In this document: one piece after another, positions 7,634 through 20,358 of the stretch | Layout: every line of letters begins with the position of its first letter | Position numbering within the stretch: position 1 is the first letter of the stretch | Assembly: GCA_965243185.1 (NCBI GenBank) | Contig: OZ251531.1 | Coordinates: 3,038,001 to 3,102,000, forward strand | Origin: CBDBCU01 sp965243185 | GTDB lineage: Bacteria; Chloroflexota; Dehalococcoidia; Lucifugimonadales; UBA3495 | Direction of reading: 5' to 3' | DNA length: 64,000 bases | Notes under the pieces: generated by a model | Database searches by the model: none | The model's input: only the letters and a program-made list of their open reading frames with translations | Told to the model about the DNA's origin: nothing | Program-made: the position numbers and the translations under genes

Positions 7634-9694
7634 CTAGTAGGTAGGGGATGCGGGGGCTGGTTGGGCGGTTACGGCGGCGGCGAGGGAGTCAGCGCGGAGG
7701 TCGTCGAGTTTGAGGTAGCGCGCGCCCATAGCTTGAGCCAAGGAGCGGGCCAGTTCGAGTTTGATGAAGTCCAGTTCGGTGTCGATGACGACGGCGGGGA
7801 TGGCTTTTTCGGGAAAGCGGGATGCTAGTTCGTGGACTTCGTCCGTGGGTTTGCCGGGGCTGCCGTCGAGGTGGATGTTGGCGCGGCCGTCGGAGAGAAG
7901 GGCGACCAGGGGGAGGGTGTTGCGGTCTTTCAGTCGTTCGCGTTCGAGGAGTTCCAGAGCCAGATAGAGGCCGCCGGATAAGGGGGTGCGGCCGCCGGTG
8001 GGCAAGTCGTCAAGGTAGAGTTGAGCCAGGTCGACGCTGTTGGTGGGGGGGAGCAGGAGTTGGGCTTGGGCGCCGCGGAAGGTGATGAGGGCGACCCGGT
8101 CGCGGCGTTGGTAGGCGTCGAGGAGGAGGGAAAGGATGGCACCCTTGACGGCAATCATCCGCCGCTGGGCGCCCATCGAGCCGCTGGCGTCGACGATAAA
8201 GAGGATGAGACTGCCGGTGCGGGTTTCGCGCACTTTTTCCCGAATATCCCAAGGTTCAATAAGCAGGGACGGGGCGGTGTTGTCGGGGTCATAGGATTGA
8301 CGGCGGCTTTGCTGGTAAGGGGCGGCGGCGCGGAGGGTGGCGTCGAGGGCTAAATCGGATGCGGTGTCGGGGGGGATGCGGGCGCGGATGTAGCGGCCGG
8401 CGGAGTCGCTGCTGACGGTGACGGCGCGGCGGCCGGCGGCGGGGCGTTCCCGGCGGTCGGGCGGCGGCAAGAGCAGGGATTGGATGGAATAGGGGTTGCC
8501 GGTCTCGAAATGCTGTTCCTGAGTGCCAGCGCCGGGTGCGGAGTCCGGGTCGGGGTTTTCATCCGGCGGAGTATCCGGGGGGGCTAAACCGGAGGAGTCG
8601 TCAGCGCCGGGGTCGTTGTCGGCCGGGGATGGGGCGTCTTGGGGTTCGCGGGGATGGGATTGGTTTTGGAAGTCGTTGAGCATTTGGTCGAGCTGTTCGG
8701 TAACGAGGTGGGGCTGCTGAAAGGGCTGGCGGCGCTGGCGGTGGAGGAGGGCGAGTTGGGCGGCTTCGCGCACGTCATCGACATTGACTTGTTCGCGGCC
8801 GGCGTAGGCGGCGATAGTGGCGGCGGTTTTATACATTACGATGTCGCCGCGCAAGCCATCCACCTGGTATTCGGAGCAGATGTCGGTAATCAAGGCGAGG
8901 AAGTCGTCGCCGACCTGGACTTGGGGCAACAGCCGCCGGGCGTTAAGGATGCGCTGGCGTTCCTGGGCTTCGGCGGTCTGCCAAGCGGTGATGAAAGTAA
9001 AGGGGTCGGTTTCGTAGGCGATGCGGCGTTGGACTACTTCGCGGCGTTCCGGGGGGGGCATAATGCCCTCGACTTCCACGGCCAAGCCGAAGCGGTCGAG
9101 GAGTTGGGGGCGCAAATCGCCCTCCTCGGGGTTCATGGTGCCAACAAGGATGAATTCGGCAGCGTGGCTGACGGAGACGCCTTCGCGTTCGACATAGTTG
9201 CGGCCCATAGCGGAGGCGTCGAGCAGGACATCGACGAGGTGGTCGTTGAGGAGGTTGACTTCGTCGATGTAGAGGATGCCGCGGTGGGCGGCAGCGATGA
9301 GTCCCGGCTCGAAGCTTTTGCTGCCGGTTTTGATGGCCTGCTCAATATCGAGGGAGCCGACGAGGCGGTCCTCGCTGGCGCCGACGGGGAGATCGACGAT
9401 ACGGACCTGACGGTGAACCGAGGGGGCGTCGGCACTGCCGGATTCGCAGCGTTGACAGAGGCCCTGGCGGCTTTCCGGGGGACAGCTGTAGGGGCAGCCG
9501 GGGAGTACGGCGACTTCGGGGAGAAGGGCGGCCAGGGAGCGGACGGCGGTGGATTTGGCGGTGCCTTTTTTGCCGCGGATCAGGACGCCGCCAATTTTGG
9601 GGTTGACGGTGTTGAGCAGGAGGGCGCGCTTCATCGCGGTCTGGCCGACGATGGCGGTAAAGGGGAAGGAGGGTTCGGCGGCGGGTTGGGTCAA
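7634..9694 (-). CDS. Fused ChlI-ChlD-type chelatase ATPase subunit
   Basis: A 686-residue fusion of an AAA+ magnesium-chelatase I module and a D-type von Willebrand A module. The Walker A GKKGTAKS is at about 41-48, with a Cys-rich insert (CPYSCPPESRQGLCQRC) after it and Walker B ILYIDEVNLL. A Pro/Asp-rich linker is near 335-385. The vWA domain starts near 490 with the MIDAS motif FIVDASGSMG. With no chlorophyll genes around and cobN in the same operon, the likely job is to power cobalt insertion by CobN, replacing CobS/CobT. It is the last gene of the riboswitch-led operon. Confidence 0.88.
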   Translation of the reverse strand: MTQPAAEPSFPFTAIVGQTAMKRALLLNTVNPKIGGVLIRGKKGTAKSTAVRSLAALLPEVAVLPGCPYSCPPESRQGLCQRCESGSADAPSVHRQVRIVDLPVGASEDRLVGSLDIEQAIKTGSKSFEPGLIAAAHRGILYIDEVNLLNDHLVDVLLDASAMGRNYVEREGVSVSHAAEFILVGTMNPEEGDLRPQLLDRFGLAVEVEGIMPPPERREVVQRRIAYETDPFTFITAWQTAEAQERQRILNARRLLPQVQVGDDFLALITDICSEYQVDGLRGDIVMYKTAATIAAYAGREQVNVDDVREAAQLALLHRQRRQPFQQPHLVTEQLDQMLNDFQNQSHPREPQDAPSPADNDPGADDSSGLAPPDTPPDENPDPDSAPGAGTQEQHFETGNPYSIQSLLLPPPDRRERPAAGRRAVTVSSDSAGRYIRARIPPDTASDLALDATLRAAAPYQQSRRQSYDPDNTAPSLLIEPWDIREKVRETRTGSLILFIVDASGSMGAQRRMIAVKGAILSLLLDAYQRRDRVALITFRGAQAQLLLPPTNSVDLAQLYLDDLPTGGRTPLSGGLYLALELLERERLKDRNTLPLVALLSDGRANIHLDGSPGKPTDEVHELASRFPEKAIPAVVIDTELDFIKLELARSLAQAMGARYLKLDDLRADSLAAAVTAQPAPASPTY

Positions 9695-9742
9695 GTTGCG
9701 CGGCCTCCTGATGGGTTGGAATGGACGGCTAACCGGCCGTTG

Positions 9743-10525
9743 CTAACGGGCGACGGTTTCGGCGGGGGAGTAAGCCCGGATTTCCCGTTCCTGATAGCGG
9801 ATGTAGCCGGCTACGCCCAAGGCGATGGTCAGCCACAGGAGCAAGTGTCCCAAGGCGGAGAAGGCGCGGAACATTATGACCAGGGACTCCGGCAGCCATT
9901 CCGGTACGGGGTCGGGATTGCCGGGGATGGCGTAAGCCAGGATCAGGGCGACGACGGCATAAGCCAATCCCGCGCCGGCGTAGCGCAACAACCGTTGCCC
10001 GCCACGGACACCGGATTGGTGAATAAGGGCGGTCAGCCAACAGCCGGCGGCGACGGCGGTCAGGGAAAGCAGGATGAACAGGAATTGGAAGGCTTGCCGG
10101 GACAGGAGGGAGGCTTCCTCGCCAATGCCGGGCGGGTTCAGGGGGTATTTAATCTGGGTAAAGAGGGATACGGCCCAAAAGCCGAGGAGGCCGGCGATGA
10201 GGGCCCAAGCCCAGACATTCCAACCGGGGGCGGCGCGGCGTACCAGATGGTACAAGCCGGTGAACAGGGCGGCATAGACTACGCCTAATACGGCCATTCC
10301 AGCGACAAGGCCGATGCGCTGCATTCCCAAGGATACGGAGATGCCGCCGACTTCGACCTCAAGGGCAGCGCCGGGGTCGGCTTCGGCGGCGGCGGCCGCT
10401 TCCTCGAGGGTGATGGCCCACTCCATAACCGGCACATTAAAGATGTTGAGAAAGCCGCCGACCAGCAAGCCGGCGATAGCGCCCATAATGAGGGCCAAGG
10501 GCATTATATTCGTGGCGGAACGCAT
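9743..10525 (-). CDS. cbtA: Cobalt transporter subunit CbtA
   Basis: This is a 260-residue inner-membrane protein with about five or six hydrophobic helices: residues ~8-28, 72-92, 105-125, 148-168, 180-200 and 220-240. The N-terminal LIMGAIAGLLVGGFLNIFNVPVM matches the CbtA family, whose members sit beside CbtB and are linked to B12 riboswitches. It lies between cbtB and the chelatase fusion, consistent with cobalt uptake for corrin synthesis. Confidence 0.8.
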   Translation of the reverse strand: MRSATNIMPLALIMGAIAGLLVGGFLNIFNVPVMEWAITLEEAAAAAEADPGAALEVEVGGISVSLGMQRIGLVAGMAVLGVVYAALFTGLYHLVRRAAPGWNVWAWALIAGLLGFWAVSLFTQIKYPLNPPGIGEEASLLSRQAFQFLFILLSLTAVAAGCWLTALIHQSGVRGGQRLLRYAGAGLAYAVVALILAYAIPGNPDPVPEWLPESLVIMFRAFSALGHLLLWLTIALGVAGYIRYQEREIRAYSPAETVAR

Positions 10526-10669
10526 AGGAAACTCTCCCGAGCTGGTGGAATCTTACCTTAACAGTTGGCATAAGGGACTAACCCGGCTTGGCGGCGCAAG
10601 GCGGATGAGGGAAAGGGGTGGCTCTTTAGGGCCGCGCCGCCGGCCCTCCGGCCGGCGGCGTTGGTCGGT

Positions 10670-10873
10670 CTAGTGGCACATCAGGGCGACGTGGCGGGCG
10701 TGGTGAAAGAACTCGTGGACGGCGCCGAGGATGGCCGGGGAGCCGATGGCGGCGCCGTGGACGCTGGCGTCGACATAGCCGGCGAAGTAGAGGACGCCGG
10801 CGCCGAGGAGGAGCCAGGGAGCCCAGACCGGGGTAGTCCGGTCGCCGAATACGCTGCGCAATGCGGTCAACAT
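10670..10873 (-). CDS. cbtB: Cobalt transporter subunit CbtB
   Basis: A 67-residue protein with one membrane segment (about residues 17-35, VWAPWLLLGAGVLYFAGYV) and a His-rich tail, VHEFFHHARHVALMCH, typical of CbtB, where the histidines are thought to bind cobalt. AGGAGG lies 8 bases before the ATG. cbtA follows after a 144-bp gap that shows no gene. Confidence 0.85.
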   Translation of the reverse strand: MLTALRSVFGDRTTPVWAPWLLLGAGVLYFAGYVDASVHGAAIGSPAILGAVHEFFHHARHVALMCH

Positions 10874-11018
10874 AGGTTTTGCCTCCTGTTTTTTTGCGGT
10901 GGGTCGCTTACCGGGATGGGATTGTTGGGTTATTGATACTGCCGGGGTAGTCTAGTGCCTTGCGGCCGGGGATTCAAGGGGCTGGCTAGCGGCGCAAGGC
11001 GGGATTCCCGATAGGGGG

Positions 11019-11429
11019 CTACCGTTGGACATAGACGATGCCGTCCTCGCGGCCGACGTAGCGGTCGCGCATCTCGAGGAAGGCTTGGTAGCGTTCAGGC
11101 TGAAAGTCGACGCGGTTCAGGCTGTCGTCGAGGTAGGGGTTGGGAAAGTAGCAGCGCACCAGGGTTTCCTCCCAGTCTTTGGAGAAACGGACGTAGAAGG
11201 ATTTGAGGCCGCCGTGGCTGTCGGCTTCGACGAACTGGATGCCGTTGACGGAGGCTTCGGCCAGGTGGAAGTGCCAGTTGTCGGCCTGGATGGTAACCCA
11301 GCCGTTGCTGAAGTCCGGGGCTTTGATGCCGTTGGAGTTGTTTTCGCTGGCGACTTCGCCGCCGCCGACCACCCAGAGCATACGGTCGTTGGCGGTGAGT
11401 TCGCGGATGATTTCGGTCAGTATTTCCAT
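11019..11429 (-). CDS. Small soluble protein, possible ChuX/HutX-like tetrapyrrole carrier
   Basis: A 136-residue protein with no signal peptide or membrane helix. Segments such as WVVGGGEVASEN, GWVTIQADNWHFHLAEA, SFYVRF and CYFPNPYLDD resemble small heme-utilisation carrier-like proteins. The family link is from general resemblance, not from a diagnostic site. Its position between cobN and cbtB in the B12-controlled operon suggests it handles a tetrapyrrole or metal intermediate. Confidence 0.45.
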   Translation of the reverse strand: MEILTEIIRELTANDRMLWVVGGGEVASENNSNGIKAPDFSNGWVTIQADNWHFHLAEASVNGIQFVEADSHGGLKSFYVRFSKDWEETLVRCYFPNPYLDDSLNRVDFQPERYQAFLEMRDRYVGREDGIVYVQR

Positions 11430-11496
11430 AGCGGCCTCCCGTAGGCGTTAGGTTGAGCAAGCCCATTATGGACATTGCCCGGTTAGTTGTCCAGTT

Positions 11497-15417
<3,921 letters not shown>

Positions 15418-15447
15418 AACGGTTTTCCTGCCTTACAGTTCAGTTGC

Positions 15448-16146
15448 CTAGTTGTCCCCGACGGCGGGACGGGGAAAGAGCATAATGGACAGGTCGCTGA
15501 ATTCCGGGGTGAGGGCGGCGCAGTCGGACAGGGCGCCGTGCCATTGGGTTTCGCCGTCGAGGGTGAGGCGTTGATAGACGATTACCGGACGGGATGCGGG
15601 AATGCCGGCGTCAAGCAAGCCCTGGCAGATGGCCGGGGGCATCAGGTCAAAGGGACGGGGCAACAGGATGATGTGGCGCAAGCCTTCGCGGAGGTAGCGT
15701 TCGAGTTCGGCTAAAGCCGGTTCGCCGCCGTCGCGCCGGTGCAGGGTGATAAAGAGGGATTCCTCGAGGGCGATGCCGGCCCGGGCGCAGGCTATCTGGA
15801 TGGAGCTGACGCCGGGGATGAGTTCGACTTGGCCGGCGCGGCGGTGGACGCGGGCGAGGAGTTCGTGGGCGGAGACATTGAGGTCGCCCCAACAGCAGAC
15901 GACGCAGTTGCGGCCCGAGGCGGCTTGGGCGGCGGCGTATTCGAGGACGGACTCCTGGTCGCGGTAGGACATAGGGCGGACTTCGGCATTGCCGCACCAG
16001 TCGGTTACTACATCAAGGACGGTCTTAAAGCCGACGACGAGGTCGGCGTCTTCGAGGGCGGCGCGGCCGCGGAGGGTGAGCATATTGGGGTCGCCGGGGC
16101 CGACGGCGACGACGGTCATGGCGATGTTAGCGGTGTCAGTATCCAT
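15448..16146 (-). CDS. cbiE: Cobalt-precorrin C5-methyltransferase, CbiE/CobL-N type
   Basis: A SAM-dependent tetrapyrrole methylase of 232 residues. The SAM site motif is VVAVGPGDPNMLTLRGRAALEDADLVVG at the N-terminus, followed by VCCWGDLNVSAHELLARV and ELIPGVSSIQIACARAG (the conserved PGxSS). This order and length match CbiE, which methylates C5 late in corrin formation. No CbiT domain is fused. It is the first gene after the cobalamin riboswitch; related C-11 or C-17 methylases are the alternatives. Confidence 0.8.
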   Translation of the reverse strand: MDTDTANIAMTVVAVGPGDPNMLTLRGRAALEDADLVVGFKTVLDVVTDWCGNAEVRPMSYRDQESVLEYAAAQAASGRNCVVCCWGDLNVSAHELLARVHRRAGQVELIPGVSSIQIACARAGIALEESLFITLHRRDGGEPALAELERYLREGLRHIILLPRPFDLMPPAICQGLLDAGIPASRPVIVYQRLTLDGETQWHGALSDCAALTPEFSDLSIMLFPRPAVGDN

Positions 16147-16207
16147 TTGCCTTTTTGCCTTGGTCCGGGCCGGGTGTTAGCGTTAAGGCGTCCCGGCAAG
16201 GTCAGTC

Positions 16208-16244
16208 AAAAGAAAATCCCCCGGCTGCGCTGTGCTGCTAGGGG
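16208..16244 (-). terminator. Intrinsic terminator downstream of the cobalamin riboswitch
   Basis: On the minus strand CCCCTAGC and GCCGGGG form a GC stem followed by TTTTCTTTT, about 60 bp before the cbiE start and after the aptamer. This is the expected place for the expression platform: B12 bound, terminator formed, operon off. Confidence 0.65.
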
Positions 16245-16342
16245 ACAAGACCGAGCAAGGTCAGGATTCGCCGCATCCGGCGGGATAGCCGGGCGCGGGA
16301 GGAACCGTCTCCGTTGAGCGCAGAGTAGAGGTTTCCAACCTT

Positions 16343-16455
16343 CCGGGGTCGGTTCCTGGCTTACGGGCAAGGGTTTAAGCTTGACCCGTTCACAGTGGCG
16401 CAACCGCGGCGGATTCACACCGCCTTCCCAAATAGTTACCGTTATGGCGCCCCGG
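16343..16455 (-). promoter_or_regulatory. Cobalamin riboswitch aptamer
   Basis: Read on the minus strand the segment has the B12-aptamer landmarks in order: GGGAAGGCGGTGTGAATCCG, GCGCCACTGTGAACGGG, then CCCGTAAGCCAGGAACC. The outer P1 stem can be drawn between CCGGGG (16450-16455) and CCCCGG (16343-16348). It lies about 200 bp upstream of cbiE and is followed by a terminator-like hairpin, so it should repress the cbiE-cobN-cbtBA-chlID operon when cobalamin is plentiful. Confidence 0.92.
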
Positions 16456-16547
16456 AGGGAGTTTTTGTTGGGTTGTTAAGGTTACTGCAGGGGAGTTTAA
16501 CGGGGTTGGGGAGGGATGTCAAGGGGGGAAGCAAGATTCCAATTCCA

Positions 16548-17039
16548 CTAGATACCCAACTGAAGCTCAAGTTGGTGTACCCTGACTTTGAGGTTCTTGT
16601 TTTCGGCCTCCAGCCGGCTGTTTTCTTGCTCAAGATGAGCAATCTTTTGCTTATCCCGAGACTGCGGTTTGGGCTTGGTCGGGGCATTGGTATTTGCCTC
16701 GCGGCAATCGGCCAAAGTAAGCGGCTTGCCCAAGTCAAACTTTCCTTGCTTAACCTCTTGGTAAGCAACATCGGACAAACCCACGAAGGACTCTCTGATG
16801 TTGTTAAAGTAACTAGCACCGAGTCCCGTGTTTTTTGCCGTGGCATTGGGGTCGTTGGCAATTTGCCGTTCCGCATCCCTCTGGAGCTCAGTAAGAGACC
16901 GCTTCACCTCTTTGATTTCGTTGAGCACATCGAGAGCGGACTGAGTTGCCTGAGCCTGCGATACCGTCTGGATTTCCTGCTGAAGGTCGCCAGCAGCCGC
17001 CGTTATGGATTGCTTTACGGCAGTCAACTTCGTGTCCAT
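16548..17039 (-). CDS. Coiled-coil protein of unknown function
   Basis: A 163-residue protein with AGGAGG seven bases before the ATG. The N-terminal half (residues ~5-60) and the last 35 residues (HLEQENSRLEAENKNLKV) show heptad patterns; the last part resembles a leucine-zipper tail. A middle Pro/Lys-rich segment links them. No domain is recognised. It lies between the B12 operon and the interrupted methyltransferase, and is transcribed away from the latter. Confidence 0.6.
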   Translation of the reverse strand: MDTKLTAVKQSITAAAGDLQQEIQTVSQAQATQSALDVLNEIKEVKRSLTELQRDAERQIANDPNATAKNTGLGASYFNNIRESFVGLSDVAYQEVKQGKFDLGKPLTLADCREANTNAPTKPKPQSRDKQKIAHLEQENSRLEAENKNLKVRVHQLELQLGI

Positions 17040-17225
17040 AGTCTCACCTCCTAGTTATATGCACCCCATCTTAACGTATGAACATTAGTTATACAAGAGC
17101 TTGAGATGCGGAATTCTGTCCGGTTTTAGCACGTTTCCCCACATCATGAGCCTCAGAAATGTCAAAACCTCAAAACGAACTGGATTTCTTATGGAACATT
17201 GTTGCTATTTTATGTCCAGAATCTG

Positions 17226-17254
17226 TGGACAAGGAGTCTGCTTGATTGTATAAT
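17226..17254 (+). promoter_or_regulatory. Sigma70-type promoter for the methyltransferase-HNH gene
   Basis: TGGACA at 17226-17231 and TATAAT at 17249-17254 are separated by 17 bp. The GTG start lies 36 bp after the -10 box, with AAGGAG at a six-base spacing. Confidence 0.6.
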
Positions 17255-17289
17255 GCCGCCACTTAATACCGGCGCGGAAGGAGTTGGCG

Positions 17290-18017
17290 GTGGCTGCGGA
17301 TATCAATGACCTGCTGAGTACGGTTTTTATCTGCGATAACCTGCCGTTTCTGAAGGCGATTCCTTCGGAAAGCATTGACTTGGTTTGCATTGACCCGCCC
17401 TTTGGGAAGAAGAAGACTTTCGTGGGTCGGCTGACTAAACCGCTTTCGGCCAATGAGCTGCGGATTGAGCGGGAGCTGATGGGAAGGTGGGGCATCACCG
17501 ACCCGGACAGCGCGTATCACGCCGGGTTGGAATGGCCGGACCAGGAGGAGGATTCCGAGGAGCGGGGCAGGAATGCCCGATTTGAAGACATTTGGAGTTT
17601 CTCCAAACAGGTCTATGAAGATTGGGCGGACCGGATTGCGGCGGAAAATCCGGGGCTTGACCTGCTGATTGAGTCCACGCGCTACACGCAGGGCGACCCC
17701 ATTGCGGCCTACATCGCTTTTATGGCGGACCGGATGCTGGAAATCCGGCGGATACTTACGCCGACCGGCAGCGTGTATCTGCACTGCGACAACGAGGCTA
17801 ATGCTTACCTGCGACAAATGATGGATGCGGTGTTCGGCAAAAGCAATTTTCGCAGCGAAATTACTTGGCCGCGCCACACTTCCAATCAGCGGGGTTCCCA
17901 GTATCTGCCCAGGACTTGGGGCAATACTGTTGACACCATTCTCTTTTATGCCAAGTCAAGCCAGACTCGGGTGAGTCCTTACCAGGATTTGACCGAAGAA
18001 GAAATACCGAAAAAATT
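17290..18017 (+). pseudogene. DNA methyltransferase-HNH fusion gene, 5' part (interrupted by the transposon)
   Basis: About 242 residues of a class-beta N4/N6 amino methyltransferase. The catalytic motif IV is LVCIDPPFGKKKTF near residue 35, with YIAFMADRMLEIRRILTPTGSVYLHCD further on and NTVDTILFYAKS near residue 215. The start is GTG 17290. The frame is cut after codon AAA-AAA at 18015 by the 6.2-kb element and reads on into it to a stop at 18135. Joining 18017 to 24254 (removing element plus one 8-bp duplicate) restores one frame of about 600 residues. As it stands this half lacks the SAM-binding motif I, so methylation should be lost unless the element is excised. Confidence 0.85.
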
Positions 18018-18040
18018 GGGAATTATATACCAACCTAAAC
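18018..18040. repeat. Left terminal inverted repeat of the passenger transposon
   Basis: GGGAATTATATACC followed by AACCTAAAC; mismatches with the right end only at positions 15 and 17. Confidence 0.88.
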
Positions 18041-18171
18041 AGGATGGGTTGGGGACACCCCTAGAAATTACCCCTCTTTCGCCCCCAAAAGCCTCACTTC
18101 CCCGCCCTCATTTACGCTATGCCACGCCGAACTGACCCGGCCGGGTTGCCGACGTTCCAGCCGACATCCGG

Positions 18172-19110
18172 TCAGACAATCAGGTCGGCGTAGCGCAGCC
18201 GCTTGCCGACCATTCCCCGGGCCATCATGACCATTTGCTCCAGCGTGTCCAACGGCCGCTGATTGTGCCGTCCCTCAAACTCGCAGACATACCGGTGCAG
18301 ATGCTTGGCGCTGAAGTGATGGTATATCCCGATATAGCCCCGCTTCAGCATTGACCAGAAGGACTCCACCCCATTGGTATGCGCCATGGTCCGCACATAC
18401 TCCCCCGCCGAGTGCTTGACTACTTCGTGGGGCCGGGACAGACCCGCGTAAGCCCGAGCCTCATCGGTGTAAACCGTCGCCATATCCCGGGTGCGGCTCT
18501 CCACAAACCTCTGCAAAGTCGGCGCGTCGGTGGACTTTACCACCGTGGCGCTGACCTTGTTGGTGCGCCGGTCTTTCACGCCCACCACCGCCGTTTTGCC
18601 GACGGTTCCCCCGCCGGCGTGGAGTTTCTTGCTGGCGTGTTTGTTCCCCTCCTTGCCGCCGATGTAGGTTTCATCGGCTTCCACCGGCCCAAAGAAGGAA
18701 GCAATCAACTCGCTCCAGCCCTGACGGATGCGGTGTTCCAGATGCCACGCCGTCTTTTGGGTTACTCCAATGTCCCGGTGCAGCTTCATACTGGATACGC
18801 CTTTCAGGTTGGTGGTCAGGATATAGATGGCCAAAGCCCACTTCTGATACCCCAACTTGGAGGACTGCATTACCGTGCCGGTTTTCACTGAAAAGAACTT
18901 GCGGCAGTCCCGGCAGTGGAAAGGCATCTGGGGATGCTTGCCTTCCCGCCCGGCGTTGGGGCTGGCGCAATGGGAGCAGCGGAGGCCGTCGGGCCAACGG
19001 GCGGCGATAAACCACTCCTCAGCGGTAGCGTCATCCGGGAACATCTGAAACAGTTCGGGCAGGCCAATGCCCCTGCGGAAAAACTTGCCCGGCGCCGCTT
19101 GTTTAGCCAT
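18172..19110 (-). CDS. IS1595-family (ISXO2-like) transposase
   Basis: DDE-type transposase of about 312 residues. The N-terminal zinc-ribbon is seen in LRCSHCASPNAG and FHCRDCRKFFSVKTGT. Catalytic residues are VEADETYIGG (first Asp), VYTDEARAY (second Asp) and HTNGVESFWSMLKRG, matching the DDNK/E pattern of the family. I start at ATG 19110 (AGGTGA just upstream), not at the TTG 33 bases earlier. It is intact, so the element may still move. It reads toward the left end of the transposon. Confidence 0.9.
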   Translation of the reverse strand: MAKQAAPGKFFRRGIGLPELFQMFPDDATAEEWFIAARWPDGLRCSHCASPNAGREGKHPQMPFHCRDCRKFFSVKTGTVMQSSKLGYQKWALAIYILTTNLKGVSSMKLHRDIGVTQKTAWHLEHRIRQGWSELIASFFGPVEADETYIGGKEGNKHASKKLHAGGGTVGKTAVVGVKDRRTNKVSATVVKSTDAPTLQRFVESRTRDMATVYTDEARAYAGLSRPHEVVKHSAGEYVRTMAHTNGVESFWSMLKRGYIGIYHHFSAKHLHRYVCEFEGRHNQRPLDTLEQMVMMARGMVGKRLRYADLIV

Positions 19111-19155
19111 TGTATCACCTCGTCGTTCGTAGTCATTAGCCAACTCCGGTAGAGA

Positions 19156-19385
19156 ATTGGTGTCTGTAGCATTTGGATAATAGCAGACAAAATTTCGTAA
19201 AGCAAATTATTTGTTGCGACTTAATTTGCCGCCGCTGCGTATTGACATCCCCCAGTCCTTTGCTTATAGTTGGGGATGCTACAGACACACAGTCCATAGT
19301 GAATTCCCTTGCTCAAGCGTAAGCGTTTCAGGGTTCGGCCGCGCGCCCCCTTGCGAGGCTTACGCGGGGATTGGTGTCTGTAGCA
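19156..19385. repeat. Three copies of a GGTGTCTGTAGCA motif
   Basis: A 16-bp direct repeat ATTGGTGTCTGTAGCA is at 19156-19171 and 19370-19385, with an inverted 12-bp copy at 19277-19288. The stretch from the transposase start to the first lipoprotein (19111-19422) has no gene and holds these copies. They may be old insertion ends or regulatory sites. Confidence 0.6.
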
Positions 19386-19422
19386 AGTGCCAAATCCTGA
19401 CTTGTAAGGGGGTTCTGTTCGG

Positions 19423-20259
19423 ATGAAAGTCCTGTTTCCCTTAGTCGTCCTGCTTATCCTTGCCCTGACCACAGTTGCCTGCGCTACGCCGGCCCCTACC
19501 GCTACCCCGTTGCCCACCGTTGCTCCCACTCCTGCGCCCACTGCTACTCCCGTCCCGACCGCTACTGCTCGCCCCACCCTCACCGCTACGCCGCGGCCCA
19601 CAAGCCTGCCTACCATCACGCCTTGGCCCACCGCCACACCGCGGCCCACCGCCACACCGCGGCCCACGCGCCTACCCACCATCACGCCTTGGGCCAAGCC
19701 GACGCCTACCGTTACTCCGACTCCAAATCCGACGCCGACGCCGTATGTTCCGCCTTGGGCAGCTAACCCTTGGGCAACGTTTAACCCCCGATATTATTTC
19801 AGCATCCAGCTTCCCTCGACAGAGTGGAAAGAGATTTGGGACGAGCATAAGGGGGGGCGGGACAGAGTGTCCACCTCCAGGGTCGCTTATCAATACCCTC
19901 GAAGCACACCTCAAGCAGGCGTGGCGGTTCTGAGCCGTTTTGGCTTACCCCCGGATACCACGGTATACGACTTGTTGGAGATTGACTTGGAGTTGCTACG
20001 CGACGTCACCGGTTTTCGGGAAGTTTCCACAACTGAAGTGTCCCCCGGCATCCTGCGGACACATTTCAAGCACCGCTTCACCCCTACTTGTCCCGGGGAG
20101 TCCGATGGCTTCGGTTTGCATATCATGGCCGAACCCCGCAGCCACACTGTGCTGGTGGGTATATGCGACTCCGCCCGGACTTGGTACGACGACGACTTTG
20201 TCGAACGGGTTTTTGACGGCTTCAACTACTGGAAAGGGGTTGTTCCCGCGCCACACTGA
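19423..20259 (+). CDS. Predicted lipoprotein with Thr/Pro-rich stalk (copy 1)
   Basis: A 278-residue protein. Residues 1-20 form a signal peptide ending in a lipobox (LTTVAC), so Cys20 is probably lipidated and the protein exported. Residues ~22-110 are a low-complexity Thr-Pro-Ala stalk (PTATPVPTATARPT). The globular C-terminal part (~115-278) has ICDSARTWYDDDFVERVFDG and no family I recognise. It shares signal peptide and stalk with the next gene. Surface display or adhesion would fit, but function is not shown. Confidence 0.75.
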   Translation: MKVLFPLVVLLILALTTVACATPAPTATPLPTVAPTPAPTATPVPTATARPTLTATPRPTSLPTITPWPTATPRPTATPRPTRLPTITPWAKPTPTVTPTPNPTPTPYVPPWAANPWATFNPRYYFSIQLPSTEWKEIWDEHKGGRDRVSTSRVAYQYPRSTPQAGVAVLSRFGLPPDTTVYDLLEIDLELLRDVTGFREVSTTEVSPGILRTHFKHRFTPTCPGESDGFGLHIMAEPRSHTVLVGICDSARTWYDDDFVERVFDGFNYWKGVVPAPH

Positions 20260-20335
20260 CCGTAAATCTCGCTCTGCACCGCCGGCAACACCGGCAACAC
20301 CGGCACCGGTTGTTCCCGCGCCACGCTGACCGTAA
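20238..20335. repeat. 28-bp direct repeat between the lipoprotein genes
   Basis: The sequence at 20238-20265 (GGTTGTTCCCGCGCCAC, an A/G difference, then CTGACCGTAA) recurs at 20308-20335, with a CACCGGCAA mini-repeat between. The first copy encodes the C-terminal end of lipoprotein 1, so the second is a trace of the duplication that made the gene pair. Confidence 0.75.
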
Positions 20336-20358
20336 CGCTACAAAGGAGCTCTGAACGG

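Noticed and set aside
8639..10288. 549-codon plus-strand frame
   Set aside because: Lies opposite the ChlI-ChlD fusion and cbtA, whose motifs are clear on the minus strand.
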